Source: CAVQFO01 sp963711725
GTDB lineage: Bacteria; Pseudomonadota; Gammaproteobacteria; Nitrococcales; Aquisalimonadaceae
Direction of reading: 5' to 3'
DNA: 64,000 nt
NCBI GenBank assembly: GCA_963711725.1
Contig: CAVQFO010000043.1
Location: forward strand, 62,001 to 126,000
Shown piece after piece: positions 57,280 to 64,000 of this stretch (position 1 is the stretch's first letter; every line of letters begins with the position of its first letter). The notes below the pieces were generated by a model. That model did no database searches. It was not told the DNA's origin and worked only from the letters and a program-made list of their open reading frames with translations. The translations under genes and the position numbers were made by a program.

Positions 57280-58792
57280 TCAGGTCCAGACCAGGGCGAT
57301 GTCGGCACTCTTCATATACCGGGCTTCCGATTCCAGATCGGCCTGGGTCAGCGGGTGGTCGTCCAGCCAGCCCGGCGGAAACCGTAACTCCAGGCTCCCG
57401 GCGCCGGGCTGAAACCCGATCTCCGGCAAAGGCTGGGGGCCGCGGCTGCGATGCAGCACCACCGCCAACCTCAGCAATACGGCGAGCCTGGCGCTCGTCT
57501 CGCGGTCCTCTTCCGGCAGCTCCGCCAGAACCGTGGCGGGAAACTTGCGGCGGTGCGCCCGCACCAGAAACGCCAGCAACAGCTGCTCCTGGCGCGAAAA
57601 CCCGGCCATGTCGCTGTGCCGCAGGACGTATTCGCCGTGCTTGTGGTATTGGCTGTGGGAAATATCCAAGCCGATTTCGTGCAGCCACGCCGCCCAGCGC
57701 AGCCACTGGGCGCATTCCTCCGCGTCCAGGGACCAGACCTCGGCCGTATCGGCCAGGGCCCGCGCGGCCGTCGCCTCGACGCGGCGGGCTTGTTCGGGGT
57801 CCACGTGGTAACGCGCCGCCAGCGAACGCACCGTGTCCTCGCGGACGTCCTCGTGGCGGATACGGCCGATCAGATCCACCAGCAAACCTTCGCGCAAGGC
57901 CCCATCGGAGACGCTCATGGATTCGATATCCAGGGCCCGGAAGATCCCGCACAGCGCCGCCACCCCACCCGCGAATACCGGACGCCGGCTGTCGCTCAGC
58001 GCCTTCCAGTCGAGCTTTTTCACGTGACCGGCCTTGACCAGCGCGCCGCGCAGTCGGTCCAGTCCTTCCCGAGTGATGCCCTGCTCGGCCCATTGCGCCT
58101 CCTCCAACACGGCGGCCACGGCCTTCACCGTGCCGGAGGCGCCCACGGCGTGCTCCCAGCCGAGCGCGCGGAACGCGCCCGCCACCGGCTCCAGTTCCAC
58201 GCGGGCCTGCACTTCGGCCCGCTTCATCGCCTCGCGGCTGATGGCACCGTCCGGAAAGTGCCTCTCGCTCAGGCTCACGCAGCCCATGTGCAAGCTCTCC
58301 ATCAACCGGGGCCCGACGCCCTCGCCGATGATGAACTCCGTACTGCCGCCGCCGATATCGACTACCAGGCGGCGTTCACCGTTGACCCCCAGGCTATGCG
58401 CCACGCCCAGGTAGATCAGCCGCGCTTCCTCCACACCGGAGACCACCTCGATGGGATGGCCGAGCGCCCGCTCGGCCTCGGCCAGAAAATTCCGGCTCCG
58501 GCGGATGCGCCTCAGGGTGTTGGTTCCGACCGCGCGCACCGCCCCCGGCGGCAGATCGCGGAGACGCTGCCCGAAGCGCCCCAGGCATTCCAGGGCACGG
58601 GACTTGGCCTCGTCATCCAGACGAGCCGTCCTCCCCCAGCCCGGCCGCCAGACGCACGGTGTCGCGCAGGCGGTCGACGATACGCATGTCGTGTCCCTGG
58701 GGCCTCGCCACCACCAGGTGGAAACTGTTGGAGCCCAGATCCACGGCGGCAACCGTGTCGGGCGTTGCTGAACGGGCGTTCTTCTTGAGCAT
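57280..58792 (-). CDS. ppx: Exopolyphosphatase Ppx/GppA, frameshifted
   Basis: Ppx removes terminal phosphates from polyphosphate (GppA: pppGpp). The first 56 residues (MLKKNARSATPDT, AAVDLGSNSFHLVVARPQGH) are in one frame. The rest (LVVDIGGGSTEFIIGEGV, HAVGASGTVKAVAAVL, the C-terminal HD-like part AAWLHEIGLDISHSQYHKHG) is in another. Removing one base at about 58626 joins them after AAGLGEDG, giving about 503 residues, the normal Ppx length. The start ATG at 58792 has AAGG six bases upstream. It converges with ppk, so synthesis and breakdown genes are neighbours but separately transcribed. Confidence 0.92.
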
Positions 58793-59017
58793 TCCGACCT
58801 TGTATTCAGGATTGTCCGAGTGGGCACAGAATACCATCGGCACCGAGGGTAAAGCTGAGATCCGCGCACGCCTGCATCCCGGCATTTTGCCGCGCCCGGA
58901 AGAGCTCGCGCGCGGGCGCGCGCGCCATACCGATATCCGGGCTTGGGTCCGGGTCGACAATCCAGTAAGCTCCACCGCCAAACGCCCTTGGGGCCGCAAC
59001 CTGGATACCTGCACCAC

Positions 59018-60835
59018 GTGATCAACAACCTGCGCAACATCGCCATCATCGCCCACGTCGACCATGGCAAAACCACCCTGGTGGACAAGCTTCTCCAGCA
59101 ATCCGGAACACTGGATATCCGCGCCAACCCCGGCGAGCGCCTCATGGACTCCAACGACCTGGAGCGGGAACGCGGCATCACCATCCTGTCCAAGAACACC
59201 GCGATCAATTGGCAGGAGTATCGAATCAACATCGTGGACACCCCCGGCCACGCCGATTTCGGCGGCGAGGTGGAGCGCGTGATGTCCATGGTGGACTCGG
59301 TGCTGCTGCTGGTGGACGCCGTTGACGGACCCATGCCGCAGACCCGTTTCGTGACCCAAAAAGCCCTCGAACAGGGGCTGCGCCCCATCGTGGTGATCAA
59401 CAAGATCGACCGTCCCGGCGCCCGCCCGGACTGGGTACTGGACCAGACCTTCGATTTGTTCGACCGCCTGGGCGCCACGGACGCGCAGTTGGACTTCCCC
59501 GTGGTCTACGCCTCGGCATTGCAGGGTTACGCCAGCCTGGAACCCGATGTCCAGGACGGCGACATGCAGCCGCTGTTCCAGACCATCGTCAAGGAGGTCA
59601 GCCCGCCGGACGTGGACCTGGAAGGGCCGTTCCAGATGCAGGTCAGCTCCCTGGATTACAACAGCTACGTGGGCCTGATCGGTATTGGTCGTATCAAGCG
59701 CGGCCGGGTGCGCACCAATACCGCGCTCACGGTGATCGACGCCCACGGCAAGAAGCGCAACGGCCGCATTCTGCAGGTTCTGGGCTTCATGGGCCTGGAG
59801 CGCCGGGAAGTGCCCGAAGCCCAGGCCGGCGACATCATCGCCTTCACCGGCATGGACAAGCTGAACATTTCCGACACCTTATGCGATCCGTCCGCCCCCG
59901 AGGCCCTTCCCCCGCTCACGGTGGACGAGCCCACGGTGAGCATGACCTTCCAGGTGAACAACTCCCCTTTCGCGGGCCGCGACGGCAAATACGTGACCTC
60001 CCGCCAGATCCGGGAGCGGCTCCACCGCGAGCTGGAACACAATGTCGCCTTGCGGGTGGAAGATACCGGCGACCCGGACAAGTTCCGCGTCTCCGGCCGC
60101 GGCGAGTTGCACCTGGGCATCCTCATCGAGAACATGCGCCGCGAGGGCTACGAGCTGGGCGTCTCACGGCCCGAGGTCATCGTCCGTGAGGTCGAAGGCC
60201 AGAAGCAGGAGCCCTACGAACAGCTGACCGTGGACGTCGAGGAAACCTCCCAGGGCGCCGTCATGGAGCGCCTGGGCGAACGCGGCGGCGACCTGCAGAA
60301 CATGGTGCCGGACGGCAAGGGCCGGGTGCGCCTGGATTACGTCATTCCCTCCCGCGGCTTGATCGGCTTCCGCACGGAATTCCTCACGGCCACTTCGGGC
60401 ACGGGCCTGATGTACCACGTGTTCGACCACTACGGCCCGTACAAGCCGGGCAGCTTCGGCAGCCGCCAGAACGGCGTCATGATGGCCAACGGCTCCGGCA
60501 AGGCGTTGGGCTACGCTCTGTTCAATCTTCAGGAGCGCGGCAAGATGCTGATCGGCCCCGGCGACGAGGTCTACGAGGGCATGCTGGTGGGCATCCACTC
60601 CCGGGACAACGACCTGGTGGTCAACCCGCTCAAGGCCAAGCAGTTGACCAATATCCGCGCCGCCGGCAGCGACGAGAACATCCTGCTGACCCCGCCCATC
60701 CGCATGAGCCTGGAACAGGCGCTGGAGTTCATCGACGACGACGAACTGGTGGAGGTCACCCCCAAGGGCATCCGCCTGCGCAAGAAGCTGCTCAAGGAAC
60801 ATGAACGCAAACGCGCCTCCCGGTCCGGCGACTAG
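59018..60835 (+). CDS. typA: Ribosome-associated GTPase TypA/BipA
   Basis: TypA is an EF-G-like GTPase that acts in ribosome assembly and in stress and cold adaptation. The 605-residue protein has G1 AHVDHGKTTLVDKLL, the switch ERERGITILSKNTA, G3 DTPGHADFGGEVERV and G4 NKIDRPGARPDW. EF-G-like domains and the TypA-specific C-terminus (SGTGLMYHVFDHYGPYKPG, TNIRAAGSDENILLTPP) follow. The GTG at 59018 (VINNLRNIAIIAHVD) is chosen because it gives the family length (E. coli 607). Its TAG stop straddles the left end of the repeat element at 60834. Confidence 0.97.
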   Translation: MINNLRNIAIIAHVDHGKTTLVDKLLQQSGTLDIRANPGERLMDSNDLERERGITILSKNTAINWQEYRINIVDTPGHADFGGEVERVMSMVDSVLLLVDAVDGPMPQTRFVTQKALEQGLRPIVVINKIDRPGARPDWVLDQTFDLFDRLGATDAQLDFPVVYASALQGYASLEPDVQDGDMQPLFQTIVKEVSPPDVDLEGPFQMQVSSLDYNSYVGLIGIGRIKRGRVRTNTALTVIDAHGKKRNGRILQVLGFMGLERREVPEAQAGDIIAFTGMDKLNISDTLCDPSAPEALPPLTVDEPTVSMTFQVNNSPFAGRDGKYVTSRQIRERLHRELEHNVALRVEDTGDPDKFRVSGRGELHLGILIENMRREGYELGVSRPEVIVREVEGQKQEPYEQLTVDVEETSQGAVMERLGERGGDLQNMVPDGKGRVRLDYVIPSRGLIGFRTEFLTATSGTGLMYHVFDHYGPYKPGSFGSRQNGVMMANGSGKALGYALFNLQERGKMLIGPGDEVYEGMLVGIHSRDNDLVVNPLKAKQLTNIRAAGSDENILLTPPIRMSLEQALEFIDDDELVEVTPKGIRLRKKLLKEHERKRASRSGD

Positions 60836-61100
60836 GGCCTGTTAACATCCCCGCCACGGGCTGCGTTGGGCCTGACGGGCGCCTAGGCAAGGCGCGAGGA
60901 GAGAAGTTTGGTTATTCCAAATAAGCGACGAGCAACGCCGGATAGGCGCCTGTCAGGCACAACCCGTGGGGCCGAGCCCTTTTTGGCGCAATCCGGTGTT
61001 GGCGTTCGCTCATGTAGCGATGCTACACCGCGCTCACGCCGCCTAGGCTTGCACCAAAAGGGGCTCGGCGCAGCCCGTGGCGGGAATGTTAACAGGCCCT
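60834..61100. mobile_element. 267-bp cloverleaf MITE-like element with GACT duplication
   Basis: Terminal inverted repeats of 32 bases differ at one position (starting AGGGCCTGTTAACAT). GACT at 60830-60833 and 61101-61104 is a 4-bp target duplication. Two inner arms pair: 60870-60885 with 60943-60958 (15 of 16), and 60971-60991 with 61049-61069, the latter capped by a TGTAGC/GCTACA hairpin. The whole can fold as a cloverleaf. It encodes no protein. The left end completes the typA stop; the right end holds the start codon of murI. Confidence 0.8.
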
Positions 61101-61901
61101 GACTCGCCCGTCGGGGTTTTCGATTCCGGCGTCGGCGGCCTTTCCGTACTCGCGGAGATTCGCCGTCGGCTGCCGGACGAGGACCTGCTCTACGTCGCGG
61201 ACTCGGCGCACGTACCCTATGGCATCAAATCCAGGGAATTCATCCGCGAGCGTGCGTTCGTATTAACGCGGTTTTTGGCGGAACGAGGTGCCAAGGCCGT
61301 GGTGATTGCCTGCAACACCGCCACCGCGGCGGCAGTCGCGGAGCTCCGCGCCCACTTCGACCTGCCCATCGTGGCCATGGAACCCGCCGTGAAGCCGGCC
61401 TCGCTGGCCACCCGTTCCGGCGTGGTGGGGGTGCTCGCCACCGAGGGAACCCTGGCGAGCACCCGCTTCGCCGCCCTGGTGGACCGCTTCGCCAACGGCG
61501 TGGAGATCATCACCCAGCCCTGCCCGGGTCTCGTGGAGCAAGTGGAGCGAGGCGATCTCGACGGTGCGGAGACCCGCCGGCTGCTGGAAACCTATGCAGT
61601 CCCCCTTATGGAACGCCGCGCGGACACCCTGATCCTGGGCTGCACCCACTATCCCTTTCTCAAGGAGGCGCTGGTAAGGCTGGCCGGCCCCGAGGTGAGG
61701 CTGATCGATACCGGTGAAGCCGTCGCCCGGCAGTTGGAACGCCGCCTGCTGGATGCGGGACTCGCCCGCCGGGACAACGCTTCGCCGACCACGGATATCT
61801 GGACATCCGGAGAACCGGAACGCCTGAAGATCATAATCAGACAGCTTTGGTCGGACCCGGCCAGGATTCAAGCCCTGCCCAACGTCGAGCTGGATCCCTA
61901 G
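61086..61901 (+). CDS. murI: Glutamate racemase, start codon inside a repeat element
   Basis: MurI makes D-glutamate for peptidoglycan. The 271-residue protein has the two catalytic cysteines in VIACNTATAAAVAEL and LILGCTHYPFLKEAL and the VGVFDSGVGGLSVL start. The first possible starts, GTG 61077 and ATG 61086, both lie in the right terminal repeat of the 267-bp element, so residues 1-5 or so are element-encoded and the native start, ribosome site and promoter have been displaced. Its TAG stop is the CTAG at the left end of the repeat at 61898. Confidence 0.94.
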   Translation: MLTGPDSPVGVFDSGVGGLSVLAEIRRRLPDEDLLYVADSAHVPYGIKSREFIRERAFVLTRFLAERGAKAVVIACNTATAAAVAELRAHFDLPIVAMEPAVKPASLATRSGVVGVLATEGTLASTRFAALVDRFANGVEIITQPCPGLVEQVERGDLDGAETRRLLETYAVPLMERRADTLILGCTHYPFLKEALVRLAGPEVRLIDTGEAVARQLERRLLDAGLARRDNASPTTDIWTSGEPERLKIIIRQLWSDPARIQALPNVELDP

Positions 61902-61982
61902 GGAGACACTGATTTATTCACACGGCCGCGTCACGGCCTGAGAAGCCGGCATGGTAGGCGCGCCACGCCATAGCCATTCTAG
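61898..61982. repeat. CTAG-bounded repeat, partial copy of the 42.5-kb element
   Basis: The first 34 bases match the element at 42549 at 31 positions. CTAG is at 61898-61901 and again at 61979-61982, so the bounded unit is 85 bases, but the right half is not the inverted partner. The first CTAG contains the murI stop codon. Confidence 0.55.
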
Positions 61983-61994
61983 GGCCAAGCGGCG

Positions 61995-62750
61995 CTACAA
62001 AAGCCCCTGGCCCAGTTCCCTCAATCGGGCACGCGTCTCCCTCCAACCCGGCAGGACCTCATCCATCAGGGCATAAAAAGCCGGACCGTGATGGAACTCC
62101 CGCAAGTGGCAGAGTTCGTGAACCACCACGTAATCGATGCAATCCACCGGAAGCTTGATCAACCACAGGTTGAGATTCACGTTACCCCGGTTGGAACAGC
62201 TGCCCCAGCGTGATCGCATGGCCCGCACCCGCACGGTTGGGAGGGGAATCCCCAGGTACGCCATCCGTCCGTGCCAGTGGGCGATACGCTCCCGGAACAG
62301 GCCGCCCGCCCGTTGGCGGTACCAGGCCTCCAACGCCCGCCGGATCTGCGCCTCGTCCGCCGGATCGGTTACCCGAACCTCAAGGCACCGGCCGGCGGCA
62401 TTCACGCCGCGGGGCCGGCCTTCCGACACCGCGAGGCGGAACATCTCGCCCAGGTACGGGTGTTCGGCACCGTCGCTGTACCCCGGGCGGGGGCGGACCC
62501 GGGCTGCGAACTCGGAGCGCTTGCGCACGATCCAGTCCGCCCGGGAGCCCACAAAGCGATCAATTTCCGTGAGAGGGCAACGCCTGGGGGCGCGCACCAC
62601 GAGCCGGCCGTCGGGATGCACCTGAAGCGCCAGCGTGCGCCGGGTGCTGCGGACCAGGTCGAAACATAGCGACCGGCTGCCGACTCGCAAGGAACGAGTC
62701 TCCGGCTCGGCCTTGGCGGCGGGACGGCGTTTTCGGATCATCAAGGGCAT
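61995..62750 (-). CDS. YgjP-like (DUF45/M48-type) metallopeptidase-domain protein
   Basis: A 251-residue protein of the YgjP/DUF45 group, related to SprT and M48 metallopeptidases. The zinc motif is complete: VVVHELCHLREFHHGPAFY (HExxH, with a third His nine residues later). RMRSRWGSCS-like (AMRSRWGSCSNRGNVNLN) and RTLALQVHPDGRLVVRAPR are the family's other conserved parts. No signal peptide, so cytosolic. The substrate is not known. It ends seven bases from the tamB stop upstream on the same strand. Confidence 0.88.
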   Translation of the reverse strand: MPLMIRKRRPAAKAEPETRSLRVGSRSLCFDLVRSTRRTLALQVHPDGRLVVRAPRRCPLTEIDRFVGSRADWIVRKRSEFAARVRPRPGYSDGAEHPYLGEMFRLAVSEGRPRGVNAAGRCLEVRVTDPADEAQIRRALEAWYRQRAGGLFRERIAHWHGRMAYLGIPLPTVRVRAMRSRWGSCSNRGNVNLNLWLIKLPVDCIDYVVVHELCHLREFHHGPAFYALMDEVLPGWRETRARLRELGQGLL

Positions 62751-62756
62751 CGCTCT

Positions 62757-64000
62757 TCAATACTTGAAGGAATAATAGATGTCCAGCGCGCTCTCCAGGC
62801 TGCTGACCGCCTCCAGGTAGATGCTCTCGGTGAGGTCGTAGTGCACGGTGAAGGTATTGACCGGCGTGAACAGCCCCACCCCGTAACTGAGATACAGGTT
62901 CGGCGACAGATAGCCGCTGACCACGAACTGCGTATCGTTGCCCTCACCGCTGGTGCCCACCTCGAATTTCTGGATGCCCAGTTCCTTGGCCACCGCCGAT
63001 GCGTAGCCCCCACCTCCCAGGATGCCCAGGCTCACTGCCGCCTGGGTCACCAGGGCATTCTGGCCCAGGGATCCACCCTCGCCCGGTGCGTGGCCCAGAA
63101 TCAGGTAGGACAGGATTTCCTGCTGGGACATCGCCGGGTCGGAAAACAAGGTGACATCCGGGTTCTCGGGGCTACCCTGGATGCGCAGTCCGGCCGTGAC
63201 ATTCTTGACCGTGCGAACGGCCTCCACGTAGAGATCCGGTTCCGTCAGAGGACCCGCAAAGATCAACCGCCCGGCGCGGATGGTGAGCTTTTCGCCGTAG
63301 GCCTCGTAACGGCCATCCTCGATGCGGATTTCGCCAAAAGCTTCGGGAACGCCGGCCACTACCTGGCGCACCTTGATCGAGCCGGCCAACCGGCCCCGGA
63401 CACCGTAGCCCTTGAGGGTGACGTTGTCGCCCAGTTCCACCTCCACACCGGCCTGTACGGACCACCGTTTGGGCAACGGCTGCGGCCCGGCGCCCTTTTC
63501 CGGCTGTTTGTTGACGATAACCACGTCGTCGGAGACGGTAACCGCCTGCTCCGGCAGCTCCTTGAGGGTGATCTTGCCTTCCGGGACCTCGATGCGACCG
63601 CTGAGATTCGCCTTCTGGGGCTCCACTCGCAGTGTGAGATCGGGGCTGACCTTGAGATCGACGATGGACTGATAGGCAACCGCCAGACGCTCCCCCTTCA
63701 GCGAGGCCTGCGCCTGCCACGCCTCGCCCCCCCAGTCGGCACTGCCTTTCAGCGTCGCCTTGCCTTCACCGCTGCGGAAACCGCCATCCAGACTCGCCTG
63801 GCTGCCGTGAATCTCCACGGAGGCCGTCAAGTCCTGGATGTGCATGGGCAAATCGCGGCCGGCCACCTCGCCGTCGGCCAGTTTCACCTGACCGTCGAAT
63901 CGAGGTTGCTCCAGCGTCCCACCGAATTGTCCGTTCGCCGAGACATGGCCGGCGATCCGTCGAAGATCCGGGAAAAACGGCGACACCACCGCCAGTTCCA
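62757..64000 (-). CDS. tamB: Translocation and assembly module TamB, C-terminal part (5' end outside window)
   Basis: The last 414 or so residues of a TamB (DUF490) protein, the inner-membrane-anchored bridge of the TAM complex used in outer-membrane protein assembly and lipid transport. The sequence is a run of beta-strand repeats (SGRIEVPEGKITLKELPEQA, LKGYGVRGRLAGSIKV). It ends with the TamB C-terminal domain (SYLILGHAPGEGG, FVVSGYLSPNLYLSYGVGLF, a final SALDIYYSFKY with aromatic terminal residue). The frame stays open to the window end. TamA is not in view. Confidence 0.92.
   Translation of the reverse strand, partial: ELAVVSPFFPDLRRIAGHVSANGQFGGTLEQPRFDGQVKLADGEVAGRDLPMHIQDLTASVEIHGSQASLDGGFRSGEGKATLKGSADWGGEAWQAQASLKGERLAVAYQSIVDLKVSPDLTLRVEPQKANLSGRIEVPEGKITLKELPEQAVTVSDDVVIVNKQPEKGAGPQPLPKRWSVQAGVEVELGDNVTLKGYGVRGRLAGSIKVRQVVAGVPEAFGEIRIEDGRYEAYGEKLTIRAGRLIFAGPLTEPDLYVEAVRTVKNVTAGLRIQGSPENPDVTLFSDPAMSQQEILSYLILGHAPGEGGSLGQNALVTQAAVSLGILGGGGYASAVAKELGIQKFEVGTSGEGNDTQFVVSGYLSPNLYLSYGVGLFTPVNTFTVHYDLTESIYLEAVSSLESALDIYYSFKY

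Noticed and set aside
54966..57308. A 780-codon minus-strand frame across ppk
   Set aside because: Antisense shadow of PPK1, which is complete and canonical on the plus strand.

Overview
The window is about 64 kb of GC-rich (clearly above 60 %) chromosomal DNA from a gammaproteobacterium. The evidence is the gene order aat-bpt-infA-clpA-clpS beside trxB, plus HflD, SthA, MotY, the long membrane-anchored FadE, a PatZ-type protein acetyltransferase and TamB. A lineage near the Chromatiales or other marine/halophilic gammaproteobacteria is plausible, but genus cannot be decided from the sequence. No rRNA, tRNA, CRISPR array, prophage or intact insertion sequence was recognised.

Layout. 1-6.6 kb: thioredoxin reductase (partial), a FemAB/GNAT-like acyltransferase, then the bacterial N-degron set (Aat, Bpt, ClpA, ClpS) around IF-1. 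7-15.5 kb: an SPW-repeat membrane protein, isocitrate lyase with a divergent LysR regulator, NudJ-mnmA-hflD, and aconitase A. 15.6-21.1 kb: MotY-like protein, HDOD-GAF regulator, soluble transhydrogenase, DsbA-like oxidoreductase and a cyclic-nucleotide-binding protein. 21.1-26.9 kb (minus): a four-gene operon of TolC-like outer-membrane protein, TackOD1 zinc-ribbon protein, processive family-2 glycosyltransferase and HlyD-like protein, probably a polysaccharide synthesis/export system. glmS and a secreted glycosidase-like protein lie divergently beside it. 30.4-39 kb (minus): a beta-oxidation block (TetR, FadE, FadN-type, FadA) with a chalcone-isomerase-fold protein and a CurA-like reductase. 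39.2-44.1 kb: PatZ, a small membrane protein, and a response regulator coupled to an unknown membrane protein.

44.5-52.7 kb is the most unusual region: two converging operons encode DarA/DarB-like proteins, a small HTH protein, a BtrH-type acyltransferase-like protein, a ketosynthase, a ketosynthase-like partner without the active-site cysteine, a dedicated acyl carrier protein and an ABC-2 exporter. This looks like a complete small cluster for a fatty-acid/polyketide-type product. Upstream in the same direction lies an unknown membrane protein/VWA-like pair (52.8-54.9 kb). 55.2-64 kb: convergent ppk and ppx, typA, murI, a YgjP-like metallopeptidase and the end of tamB.

Two patterns cut across the window. 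First, six otherwise intact genes carry eight one-base frame changes (acyltransferase, clpA, mnmA x3, glmS, curA-like, ppx); several are essential, so consensus errors are more likely than real decay. Second, four short non-coding repeat elements (10.2, 42.5, 60.8 and 61.9 kb) each sit exactly at the end of a gene and supply or overlap its TAG stop; one also supplies the start codon of murI. Metabolically the window leans to growth on fatty acids or acetate (FadE/FadN/FadA, AceA, AcnA, SthA, PatZ) and to envelope products (exopolysaccharide, ACP-derived lipid, TamB).
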